Shown here in pieces: positions 9,997 to 20,011 of a stretch of 31,378 nt of DNA. Location: positions 645,310 through 676,687 of the forward strand of contig ML996706.1 of NCBI GenBank assembly GCA_010356995.1, in the 5' to 3' direction. The position numbers and the translations under genes were made by a program. The notes under the pieces were generated by a model, which had not been told where the DNA came from, made no database searches, and was given only the letters and a program-made list of their open reading frames with translations. Position 1 is the first letter of the stretch. Each line of letters starts with the position of its first letter. Source of the DNA: Trichodelitschia bisporula. Taxonomy: Eukaryota; Ascomycota; Dothideomycetes; Phaeotrichales; Phaeotrichaceae.

Positions 9997-12900
9997 CTAA
10001 TCCCACCCTTCGCCATCCGACCCTGAGCCCGTCCCGGATCGGCTGCGTGGCCGCCCGCGCTTCTTACCCGTGACGCCTGCTGAGCCCATCTTGCGCCGTT
10101 TCGGCGTCCCACCCGCCGCCGGCGCCTTGCGCTTCTTTTTCGGCGTGGCGTTCTCACCATCGCCCTCGCTCGCCGACTCGAAGCCTACAGCTGGTAGATC
10201 TTCTTCATCGACCTTGAGCTCATGATCGACAGCCAGCAGCTCCGCAAATGCGCGACACCGCTCGAGCTGCGCCTCGTCCGTCGACAGGGAATCCATGATG
10301 GATGCTATCTTTTCGAGGAACTTCTCGCTAGACACGAACGGTGCGCGAGTGGGCGCCTTGTTGAGGTCCTTAGTGGTCGGCTTCGCTTTTGCCAGCTTCT
10401 GCAGGCCCCATGCCTGCCGCAGGTGCGTGCGCGTCTCCCACACCATCGACGGTATCATCGCCGCTACAGTGAGCTGGCGCACGCGTGACGGCTCGACCGG
10501 CGCCGGTGCCTCCACTTGGTCGTCGAGCCGCATCTTGAGGACCTCGAGCTCGATGGCGTGTGCGACGGCGGCACCTGTTCCAGCGATGACCACTTTCTCA
10601 AGGCACGCCACCAGCATCAGCAGCTCGTCGACGCGCGAGTAGTCAAAGAAGGCCAGGTTCTCAAGCACGAAACGAGCAAATTCCAGCAGTCCGTCGTCCA
10701 CCTTCGCGAGTTCAAAGTCGATGCGCGATACGATATTGACGAGGAAGCGCTTGCGCACCTTGGCCGTCCCTGACTTGAGCACCTCGAAAAGGAGGCGCAG
10801 CTTGGGTCCGGCAGGCGTGGTACCACGCACGTCCCCAACACTCTTCTGGTAGGTGAAAGCCTGCTGCACCGCCTTGACGTACTCCTTCTCGAACATAGAC
10901 TCATGCTTGTGATGGAGCGCCTTGTGCTCGTTGAACGCGATAGACGCGATAGCTTGGTTAGACGACGTCTCAAGCGCCACCAGCGCCGGTCCGCACTCCT
11001 TCGGGTGCACGAGACCTTGTCGGTTGATGCTCGCGATGACCTGGGTCGCCGCTAACGCGAGATCGTCCGCCGTCGCGAGCGCGATGCGCAACACATGCTG
11101 CAGGAACTTTTGCGCAATCGTTGTGGCCGCACCGTCGTAATCACTGGCAATGAACGACGTGGCGAGCCTCTCTTGCCCGTGCACCGCACCCTCGCCTACT
11201 TTGATCTCCGCGCCAGTCTCGGAGCGCTTTTCTTCCTGGTAGAAAAAGCTGCGGAACCCCAGCAACACGATGCGCTCCAGCTTGGTATCGCTGTTGAGGA
11301 AGGCCAATTCGAACGCTGTGCTGACATCAGAGCGGAGATAGTGCTGCGGCCACGCCTGGCAAATGATGGCAATGGCGTCCAGGGCCGCCTCACGCAGCGC
11401 GTGTGGCTGCTTCTGGCGCGTGAACGGGCAGAACGTGTCGATAGCCAGACCGGAGACAGACTTGCCTTTCCAGTCAGGAAAGGACTTACGGAACTCCTCA
11501 AGATATACGTCAAAGTCGCACACTTTCAGAAACGGTCCCGAAATTTCGGCGTACCGCAGCACGTGGTTGAGGTTGTTCTGCTGCGACGGGTCTGCGAAAT
11601 TCAGCTCCTTGCGCGAGTTAACGTTTTTGAGCAGGGACGTCATGAGCCGCGTGAGCCGCTCCGGATTCTTGAGCAGCCCGTTCAGTATCCACAGACACGT
11701 CGCCGTATCAAAGAGCTCCGTCTTGCCGAGCTTCGCGATGGCGCGGAAAAGCGAGTCCTGCACGTTGCGCATGAACCCCTGCTCCAGCGACGACAGAGAC
11801 GGCAACACGTGCCTGAAGATGATGACGACGTAGCGGAACATCGGGAGGTTCTCACCGGCAGCTAGGTTGCGGATATATGGCTCGAGCAGGAGTAGCTGTT
11901 GCGAGTTGAACAGCTTCGGCTGCACCTTGGCGAAGACTGTCAGCGTCTGTGCAAGCTGGCGCTGCTCGTCGTTATCGATGATCGAGTCGAACATGACGGC
12001 CACAATCTCCTTGCACACGTCGAAATTAGCCGGCTTCACCAGTAGGCTGCGGAGCAGCGACTCGAGCGCGAGCAGCCATGTCTCGCCGCGCTGGACAGTG
12101 TGCACAATGAGCGAGACCTGCGCCTGAAGGGCAAGCTTTTGAGCGGTGTCACGGGTCATGTGCTGATACGGCGCGATCCATAGCTCCTCAAAAGTTTGCC
12201 GCGCAAGCTCGGCGACGCTCTCCTCAACGTCGGACACGCGCTGCAGGATGGCCGCCGCGATACCCGACTGCACGTCGCGGTTAGTGTTGCGTTGGTAGAT
12301 GTCCTTGAGCACCTTGAGCGCGCGCTTGCGGACCGTCGTCGCCTCGTCGTCTGCGAGCTGAACCACCTTGAGATACGCTTGGGCCTCGAGCCCTGGCTTC
12401 AACACGAGGCATTTCGCGAGCAGCGTCAGAGCCGAGTCACGCACAAGCGGAGAGCTGTCCTCGGCGCAGCGGATGATGTGGCGGATGACTGTATTGCCGC
12501 GGTCGAGAATGGTTGGGTCTTTCTCGAGCAGCTGCGGCACAGCCTTGAGGCTTTTGCTCTTGAGTGTTGAATGATTGCTCGTCATGCAGTTGAGCAAGAT
12601 GCTGAGGATGCGCGGCTGGCCGCGGCAGAACGGAGACGCGAGAGCGACGAGCGTTGCCGCAAAGCGCGCCTGCGAGGTAGGGACGGACGTGGGGTTGCTA
12701 CACGGTTAGTGTACGAGACGGTGAAGAATTTCAGGAAGCCTACTATTCTCTGTGCAGCCAGTCGCAGTCAACGACGGCATTGTGCAGCTGAATGCACAGC
12801 TCAGGCGCCAGCTCTGGTCCGTTGTCTGCCTCTGACAGGAATATGACGTGCTTCGCCCACTCCGTGATCGTATACCCACTCGCGCTGCTCGCTTGCATGT

Positions 12901-15862
12901 CCTGCCCCTGCGATTGCAGGTACTCGACGACGCTGCGGTACGGTCCCTCGAGCGCGACAATCGCGCCCATCTGGTTGTCATTTACAAACTGCTCCGCTGC
13001 GTCGAATAGGTCAGCGGCCAGCTTCGACTCGTTCGTAGCAATGCCGCGTAGGCCGTTGCGAACGAAGAGCTGTAGGTCCGATATGCTAGATCCCATGAGG
13101 CCCATCAAGTCGAGTGCAAGGTTCTTCGCCGGTACCAGGCGCTTGTCGTCCTCGACGATGACGATCATCTGTCCCAGCAAGCTGCGTAGCAGCAGCTCCG
13201 CCGCGGGCCAGTCAGGCGACCCGAGCACGTTAATGAAGTCCTCGGTGAAGATATCGAGCAGGTTGCGGTAGGGTTGGTCCCCAGATTTTGTAGATGTCAA
13301 CGCCCGCTGCACAAGGTAGCTAACGACATACGAGGCGTTTTTAAGAGCGCTGTCGTGCAGCGGGTCAGCCACCCTACGGAGCTCCTTCACAGCGGCGTCA
13401 AGGTCGTCGGGGACGTCTTCGAGGCCAATAATGTCGGGTACACCATGCACGGCGTTTCCGGGTATACCGCGCACGGCGATCTCATCGGAATCGTCTTCGG
13501 AATCGTCTTCCGCGAGAGCGCGCACGGGTTTGCGGCGCTGGGGGCCGCTTCGAGAGCCGCTCGTCTGCACCAGGCGCATCAGCAGCGCTGAAACGAGCTG
13601 GATCGGCCGGCAGTCAGCGAGCTTGAACTGGCGGGCGCTCTGTCGCGTTACCGGGAGACGCTCCAGCGACGTCAAAATCTCGTCAAAAATGAACGGCCGC
13701 TGGTCCAGGTGGCGGGCAAAAATGGCTGCCAGGACGTCCATGGCGGTGCGACGCAGGGATTCGAAGCGCTGGATGCCGAGTGCAGACTCCTTTTCGGCGT
13801 GGGCATTTTCGACAAAGATGAGGCGCATCGCGAGAAACTCCATTTTGGTGACAGCACTGTCGGCGACGTCGACCTCCGAGACTAGAGTCTCGAGTAAACG
13901 GAACACGCGGCCGCACATATGCAGCAGGCTGGAGAGCGGCTTCTTCTGGCTGGCATAAATTTTGAAGGCCTCTGCATTGGTGCGCGCCTCGACGACTGGC
14001 ACGACGCTGTCCACAACATGCTCCAGCGCGCGCATGATGCCGCCGAGAATGTCCTCCGAGTACAGCTGCTTCTCCTCGCGTCCGGCCGTCAGGATGCGGA
14101 GCAAGATCTTCGTCGCTTGAAGCCCACTCTCGGCGTGCCGCAGGCGGACCACCCAATCCGCAATGTTCTCGTCGTTGGATGCTTCGTCGACGATGAGGTT
14201 GATACACTCCACCGAAGCCACTGTGTTATCGCAAAGTTTCTGCAGCCGCATCACGTCTTCGACAGGGAGGCGATAGAACGATTTGGTTGAAACGGCATTA
14301 CGCACGGCGTTTTCGATGCGAACCTGCAGCGCTTCGGCTAGCAGCGGCGGGTCGTCCTCGTCACCCAGGCCCTGAATGAAGTACCTGTTATCAATGTCTT
14401 GCTCAACATGGTCCTCCGCATGGAAGGTCTCTTGTAAGATCCGATTGAGCGCGTGAACGGCAGCATCAGCCTTTTCGCGCTGGTCTACAGTCAGCTCCAG
14501 CACCTCGTGGCGCTCGGAGTCGCGCTTGCGTTTGCGGAGCGCCTCTGTCGCCACCCTTGCGTCGATGTCGGGGAATTCTTGGTACCCGGAGCGGTTCACC
14601 GCGGTGGGAACAACAACTTTCGGGGCCATGCTGACACGGATAGTGGCATTTTCTTCCTCCGCGGCGGCATTTAGCGCGCGGGTTTCGGACATATCCCGCG
14701 AACTGTGAGCTACATGGGGCTGAGTTGTGGGTTGTGTCCTAGGTTGCGTCCCGGACTGTATTACGGAGGGCGTCATGGACTGTACCTGCGCGGGCTTTAT
14801 ATACACGGTTGGCTTGACCGGTATGGCTGGCTCATCGTGTGCCGTTGACTGTGCCGTTGACCGGACCTGGACGATTGGTTGAACTTGGACGGTTGGTTGA
14901 ACTTGGACGGTTGACTGAACCTGGACGGTTGGCTGAACTTGAACTACCGGTCGAGCCTGGATGACCGGCTGGACTGAGGCAGGCTGTACCGTCGGTCGGG
15001 CTGGCGATTGAGCGGGAATCGATGTACGCGGCTGAGCGGGCACCACGACTTGGGGCTTCCGAGGCGTCACTTGGATGGTCTCCAGAATCACTGGCTGCGG
15101 TGTTTCCTCAATCTTGGGGCGCCGCTTCGCCTTTGCCTGAACGGTATCCCGCAGTGATACGTCCTGAGACGATCCCTTATCGCGCGGCGTCTGCGTCGTC
15201 TGCAACGTCTGCGATAGCGACGTCACGCGCCTACCCTGCGGTATCACAACCTGCGCCAACTGCGATGTCTTCCGCTGCGGCTCCGGAGCGCGCGGCTTCG
15301 GCGGTGCCACCGCAGGATAGTGGTGCTCAACATGGGCCTTGTCGAAGACAAGCTTGCTGAAAGGGCTGAGAGCTAGTGGCTCGCGGGTATTGCTGCTGGC
15401 CCGCCGGTTCAGCGACTGGGCAGGCAGGCCCGCGAACTTGTACTCGGTGAGGGCATCGGGGTGCAGGAGCCCGCGGAGCTTGCGGAGCGACTGTTCGAGC
15501 AGCTGAGATGTGCGATTTGGATTGCTTGCTTCGGCGTCGAGCGTGTCTAGTGCTTTACGAGAGAGGCGCCGCTCCACGTTGGTGCATTTATCGTTGGGAT
15601 ATACAACCGGAGATGCGGAAGGCCCAGCGAAGGGAAAGGGGAGAATGTCTACAGGTCAGCGTTGGACACACACGAGAGAGACGCGATGAGGTTAGAGCAT
15701 ACCAGCCGCAAATGGGACGATGGATGACAAAGGGGTGAACTGCAGAGCATTGTCCACGGTCGGCGCGCGCAACCGCTTGTCATGAGCCTGTGAATCGGAC
15801 GAGACGCGCGAGCCGTTTGTGCCGTTTGGCACGAGAACGTGAGGATGGTGACTGCGATCCAT
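9997..15862 (-). CDS. SCC2: Scc2/Mis4/Nipped-B cohesin loader
   Basis: With Scc4/Ssl3 it loads cohesin onto chromosomes and stimulates its ATPase. Exons are 15862-15703, 15648-12744 and 12697-9997, with introns of 54 and 46 nt, giving 1921 residues. Joins read SIVPFAA-DILPFPFAG and CDWLHRE-YNPTSVPTSQ. The N-terminal 500 residues are mostly disordered, where Scc4 binding is expected, and include a VQVQP repeat (DNA 14863-14950). From about residue 430 the protein is helical HEAT-repeat sequence; KSKSLKAVPQLLEKDPTIL and LVRDSALTLLAKCLVLKPGL are typical cohesin-loader HEAT repeats, followed by the Nipped-B C-terminal domain. The tail is very basic (KKKRKAP, TPKRRKMG) and contains KKRGRPRSRSG, an AT-hook-like core, then an acidic GSDGEGWD end. 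The start at 15862 is the ATG of the short first exon. It shares a promoter with RPA12. Confidence 0.93.
14863..14950 (-). repeat. 18-bp coding minisatellite in SCC2
   Basis: About five tandem copies of an 18-bp unit (on the plus strand GAACTTGGACGGTTGGTT with changes) encode repeats of TVQVQP/STVQVQ in the disordered N-terminal part of SCC2. Neighbouring Q/P/V-rich sequence looks like older, diverged copies. Confidence 0.85.
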
Positions 15863-16145
15863 GGCGAATACAGTACCAACTTCTGCTGACGTCGAGGGTT
15901 GAGACGAGGGTCTCGGGGATTATTGTCGTAGGGAAGCGATGCACATTGCGCGCAAGACGGAGATGCTGAGCACTTGATGCAGCTACGAGGTTGTGGTCTT
16001 GGAGACCTGGGAGTCTCCTCTAAGGTCAAGTGGGCGGAGACGCACGGACCAAGCCTCTTCGTTCCGCTCGCGGATTTCTCACTTTTGCGATCGCCACAAG
16101 TCGTCCCGAACCATCCAAACTACATCCGAGTACTGTACGCCCACA
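15863..16145. promoter_or_regulatory. divergent promoter shared by SCC2 and RPA12
   Basis: Only 283 bp separate the SCC2 ATG (minus) from the RPA12 ATG (plus), so both promoters must lie here. No TATA box is evident. The sequence just upstream of RPA12 (CCATCCAAACTACATCCGAG) is C/A-rich like a fungal 5' UTR. This is inferred from geometry. Confidence 0.55.
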
Positions 16146-16596
16146 ATGTCCTGCATCGGCTCACTCGTCTTTTGTCCTGACTGCGGGGACCTACTCGATG
16201 GTGCTGCCGGCGACGAGAAGGCTGTCCTGACCTGCACCATCTGCGGTGCACAGTGCAAAGGTACGTCTGTCCGCTTGCAGGTAAGCTCAAGGCTAACCGA
16301 CAGACACCTCATCCAAAGTCATCGTCACGCAGTCCAAGCCGACCGACTTCCCCTCCTCGCTGCGTGTGAAGCGGTCCGATATCCAGATGGTCGACAGCGG
16401 CCTCGACGCGAACCCGACTATCATGCACCCGTGCGAGAACTGCGGCGCGGAAGAGGTCCGCTTCTACACCCAGCAGCTGCGCGGCGCCGACGAGGGCACG
16501 ACAGTCTTTTACGAGTGCCCGCAATGCCGACACAAGTATGTTGTTCATCTTTGGGACGTGCCCAGCTGACATTTCAGGTGGAATACAAACAACTAG
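16146..16596 (+). CDS. RPA12: RNA polymerase I subunit A12.2 (Rpa12)
   Basis: The small TFIIS-like subunit of RNA polymerase I, needed for transcript cleavage and termination of rRNA synthesis in the nucleolus. Exons are 16146-16260, 16304-16535 and 16578-16596; the introns are 43 and 42 nt and the protein is 121 residues (yeast Rpa12 has 125). The N-terminal zinc ribbon has Cys10, Cys13, Cys30 and Cys33. The C-terminal ribbon has Cys82, Cys85, Cys110 and Cys113, with the catalytic acidic hairpin QLRGADEGTTVF (Asp101, Glu102). The last exon is only 19 nt and supplies the terminal W-NTNN, matching the family's usual RTNN-type end. A second donor-like GTAAGC at 16281 inside intron 1 would leave an intron too short to splice. 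The stop codon lies 12 bp from that of the convergent DOHH gene. Confidence 0.95.
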
Positions 16597-16608
16597 ATAC
16601 CCGACGCC

Positions 16609-17612
16609 CTATGTAGCCGTAACCTCTGGAATCAATGCGTACTGCAATTCGCCCTTCTTCTCAAACTCCGCCATGTCCAGCGCCACCACCACGCTGTCCC
16701 GCACCACCTGCTCGGGGTCGTCCAAAAATCGCCGCAGCACGTCCTCGACACCCTCCTCCTCGCCGAGCGACCCTAGCGCCTCGGCCGCCTCGTGCCGCAC
16801 CATGCTCGCCTCGTTCAGGTCGCTCAGCGTCTCTACGAGGCTAGGGATTGATGCAGGATGGGACAGCTGCCCGAAGACGAAGGCAATCTCGTGACGGAAC
16901 AGCGCCGACGGGTCCCTGAAGCCCTTGGCGAGTGCCTGGACGGCCGGCAGGGCGGTGGGCGCGTCGGGCGGGGAGGACAGATCGCGCAGGGCGAACATGG
17001 CGCGGTAGCGCTCGAAGAGTGGCCGCGAAGTGTCCAGCAACGTGTTCTCCAACGCTTTGATCGAGGGTGTCTCCTCCGTCTGGGGCAGCGGCGGGGCGGG
17101 GTCTATTGATGCAAAGTCGCTGTCCTGTTAGCCTAGTCGGTAGTCATCGGCATTCCACCCCACCTTTTCTTGAGCTCCTCTTTGCGTCCGCTGTGCTCCC
17201 ATTCAATCCGCTCGACCGCAATCTCGCACGTCTCACGCACAACGACCTCTTCCGCAGCGTCATCCCTGCGCTGCTTTAATAGCTCCAAGCTGCTCTTATC
17301 CCCCAGCGCCCCCAACGCCTCCGCCGCCTCGTGTCTGCACATGGCATCCTCAGCGCGGTCCTCGAGCACGGCGCGCAACACCGGCACGGCAGCCGGGTTG
17401 CGCGTCTGGCCGAGGCAGTAGGCGAGCTCGTGCTTGAGCAGCGCCGACGGGGACGTGAACGCGGCAGCGATGGCGTCGATTGCGGGGAGTGTGGTTGCGG
17501 TGTCGGGCGTGGAGGCTAGGTGCTTGAGTGAGAAGAGGGCGCGGAAGCGGCGGGCGAGAGGGGCGGATTCGGAGGTGAGCGTCTCGCGGAGGGGGGGGAC
17601 GGGCGAGGCCAT
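16609..17612 (-). CDS. LIA1: deoxyhypusine hydroxylase (HEAT-like repeat iron enzyme)
   Basis: This enzyme performs the last step in making hypusine on eIF5A, hydroxylating deoxyhypusine with a di-iron centre. Exons are 17612-17164 and 17119-16609; the 44-nt phase-2 intron has donor GTGGGG, branch GCTAAC and acceptor ACAG, giving 319 residues (yeast Lia1 has 325). The two-fold fold of HEAT-like repeats is clear, with all four His-Glu iron ligands: LLKHELAYCLGQ (His61-Glu62), CRHEAAEALG (His94-Glu95), FRHEIAFVFGQ (His226-Glu227) and VRHEAAEALG (His259-Glu260). The exon join lies in the linker between the two halves (KEELKK-S-DFASIDPAPP). The first ATG starts just ahead of the first repeat. Its mRNA 3' end must overlap that of RPA12. 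Confidence 0.96.
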
Positions 17613-18127
17613 GCTGGTGGAAGGAGCTGTAAGAGCAGAAGTGTGTGAGGAAGTGAGAAATAAACACTTGGAGGAGAGGATCGTAGCCTTGGAGAGGACG
17701 CCACTCGCGGATTTGTGGTGGGGTTAACTTTTTTTCAATAATGGGTGCCTGGGCAGCAGGGATGGAGTGCGGGGCAGGTTGAGGCGGGAAAGAACCGCAT
17801 GCATGGACCGATGGACTGGCTCTCCTATCGTCATTATCATACCTCCGCGTCGTATTCCATTGCGGTGGTGCTGGATTAAAGCTGGATTTAGACCTGAGAA
17901 CGAAATGCAGACGTCGAGGGAGTAACAGAGGGCGAGGACGATTTATGGTAGTCGTATTGATACTGAACTTCGACTTCCATCCACGTGAACATCCAAACAT
18001 TGAGCAACCATGGACCAAGGGGACCAAACCCAATAGAACCAGCTCCCTAACTCAATCCCTCGCAAGATCAGGCTGTTCACCAGCACGGCATGAAAGAGGT
18101 AAACTATCATCTACACGACGTATAACA
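17613..18127. other. intergenic, DOHH promoter
   Basis: About 500 bp upstream of DOHH. Open frames exist on both strands but none resembles a family I know or has a convincing start. No RNA gene was seen. Confidence 0.4.
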
Positions 18128-18676
18128 TGTCGCAGCAACAGCCCAAGATGTCGCTGCATCAGCTTCTCACCAACGGCCTCGCGTTCTGTGAATTGATAGA
18201 GGACCACTACTCGCCTAGGAGTAGTGTAGTATCTTCCACTTGCTGACGATGAAGACTCCAGAATTGCTCGGGATCAGTATTATCCTGATGCAACACGCTG
18301 CAAATTATCTGCGCCAGGCCGGAGACGACGTGGCAGTACCTCAAGGAGTGCGAAGCAGGGCTGCGCGAGCTGCGGCTATGGGAGTTGTTACCATCAAAGG
18401 GTTAGGGTTAGGGTTAATTAAGGTGGATGACATTGGTGAGGAGCTCTGGCAGCATCCGGACACGCGATGAAGGAGCTGAGGGCAGAGAACGCGCGGAAGC
18501 ACTGCACAGTGAATGAGATGCGGCACATGGCATGGCGACCGACTGGCGTACCATAGTAGGGCGGCTGGTGGGGAGAGCGGAGCAGTATCTACGGCCCAAT
18601 ATGACAGCTTCAAGTTTCGACATTGTCATCACAAGCACATCCTCTTCAACCTCCCGCACCAGGCGAAAGCATCAAT
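18128..18676 (+). pseudogene. unassigned coding-like stretch, probably a decayed or unrecognised small gene
   Basis: I cannot name this. Several protein-like peptides follow one another on the plus strand in different frames: SLHQLLTNGLAFCELIEDHY from an ATG at 18128, TTWQYLKECEAGLRELRLWE (about 18330-18390), EELWQHPDTR then MKELRAENARKHCTVNEMRH (18440-18527), and ATDWRTIVGRLVGRAEQYLR ending TRRKHQ at 18676. The last two pieces are joined in frame if one copy of the direct 5-bp duplication ATGGC-ATGGC (18527-18536) is ignored, which suggests a slippage mutation. I could not connect all pieces with introns of the kind seen elsewhere in the window. It could still be a spliced gene whose exons I mis-set. 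The telomere-like repeat at 18398-18416 lies inside it. Confidence 0.3.
18398..18416 (+). repeat. short interstitial telomere-like (TTAGGG) repeat
   Basis: Three head-to-tail units, AGGGTTAGGGTTAGGGTTA, matching the usual filamentous-fungal telomere unit. It is far too short for a telomere. It may be a telobox bound by a Tbf1-like protein, a repair scar, or chance. Confidence 0.7.
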
Positions 18677-19078
18677 GAGGAAAAGAAAGGTGTTCAAAAA
18701 TTCCCAGCCGATCCGAAGACCAACTGGAGAGGTCAGGAATGTAGTTTTCAACTAGCAATAACACGGGCTCAGACGAATCTTCACTGCCACGCGTAAAGCC
18801 CGAGCACTTGGATGGAGAAGAAAGAAAGAGGATTCGAAGGGGGGAGCTGGAGGCTTTTATACCCAGGGAAAGCTGGGGCCACGTCCACTTCTCTGCGGCT
18901 TGGCGACGTGTCGGCTGCTGCCTGGTTTGTATGTTGCTGTTGCCTTGCGCAGGTGTTGGTGTTACAACGACACACATCGTGACCACTCAGACGACAACCT
19001 CATCCTGTCCTCCTGCTTAGAGACAATGTAATCTACCTCAAGGACTCAAAACGCCGTATTTTTGCCACCAATTCACCA
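18677..19078. other. intergenic upstream of tRNA-Phe
   Basis: No convincing gene. Short open frames on both strands (for example minus 18986-18672, 104 codons) lack family resemblance. The 60 bp before the tRNA are A/T-rich compared with the rest of the window. Confidence 0.4.
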
Positions 19079-19168
19079 GCGGCTTTAGCTCAGTTGGGAG
19101 AGCGTCAGACTGAAGTGTACTTCGGTCCAGGCATCTGAAGGTCACCCGTTCGATCCGGGTAAGCCGCA
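19079..19168 (+). tRNA. tRNA-Phe (GAA) with a 17-nt intron
   Basis: Acceptor arm GCGGCTT pairs with AAGCCGC, and 19168 is the A discriminator. The A box (TAGCTCAGTTGG) and B box (GTTCGATCC) are both present. The anticodon GAA is at 19112-19114. The intron is 19116-19132, directly after position 37; its ACTTC can pair with the anticodon region GAAG(T), as in other nuclear tRNA-Phe introns. Removing it leaves a normal TCAGA/TCTGA anticodon stem. T-runs follow immediately (see terminator). Confidence 0.97.
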
Positions 19169-19169
19169 C

Positions 19170-19180
19170 TTTTATCTTTT
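19170..19180 (+). terminator. RNA polymerase III terminator of tRNA-Phe
   Basis: Two TTTT runs (19170-19173 and 19177-19180) lie just after the mature tRNA 3' end, the expected Pol III stop signal. Confidence 0.8.
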
Positions 19181-20011
19181 GCTCGGAAGGCCCAAGGGGT
19201 CGTCGGTCACCGTTGTGCAGTCACACGCGCCTCTGATTGCGACTTCCCTTTTGCTCTCGTCCCATGTGTGGTTGCTTCGGCGTAGCTCTTTCCAACCGAC
19301 GCCGAGACGGGCTGCTTTCGGCTGGGCATGAAAGGTTCGGATTTTACGACCTTCAGTGCGGTCACGACATGACATCCCACTGGTCTCCGGGTCCCCGCAT
19401 ACACTGTACGGCTTCGACCATGAGACGTTGCGGGATCGGATACATTTGCAACTGACAATTGCGCGGACTCCGTCCGACCGAGCGGGAACGGTATCCACGA
19501 TACACACCACGGGTTCAATCGACTGCGGCTGCGTCTCGCTGGAGGATTTGGGGCTGATATGGGTCGACCACGAGTATGGGCCGACCTCGAGTCTAAACGG
19601 AAATCCGACCCTGGGGTTGAAGTGGAGCTGTACCGTAGTACAACCAACCCTGGCAGTGATCCACAAACACATGGGACGAAGGTAGGGGGCCGCGAGGCTC
19701 GACCTCAGCCTTCCATGGGTGGAGCGGGCTAGCGCGAACCGAAAGTCGGTTGGCGGACCACGGCTCGTTCAATACCGACATCTTTCACACGCTTGCTGCT
19801 CCGAACAATTGCTCCAAACCCCTTGGACCGACGACCGGACCGGACTATTCATTGTGTCTCACGGAATCAGCGTGCTACCCCTATTTCCTATCACAACGTC
19901 CAAGCATCGGCTGATCGAACGCAGGAAGCATCATCCAGGGCAGGAATCTGGAGTATTTGAGTTCACGGAATCGGTAGACATGTTCTCCTATTGACCGGCC
20001 GGGTGGACCCG
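19181..20011. other. intergenic, no recognisable gene
   Basis: About 830 bp between tRNA-Phe and the HET gene stop. Open frames occur on both strands (for example plus 19356-19685, minus 19672-19172), but their translations have no compositional or motif support. CpG is plentiful, so there is no visible sign of repeat-induced C-to-T decay. I see nothing I can name. Confidence 0.4.

Noticed and set aside
11095-11865. 256-codon plus-strand open frame opposite SCC2
   Set aside because: It lies entirely antisense to well-supported HEAT-repeat coding sequence and has no motif of its own.
14863-14950. CRISPR-like array
   Set aside because: The units are contiguous 18-bp coding repeats without spacers, inside a eukaryotic gene.
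16281-16303. Second donor-like GTAAGC inside RPA12 intron 1
   Set aside because: It would leave a 23-nt intron and add a frame-breaking segment. The upstream GTACGT donor gives the expected protein.
19181-20011. Possible genes on either strand between tRNA-Phe and the HET gene
   Set aside because: Open frames up to 166 codons exist, but none has a recognisable domain or convincing splice structure.
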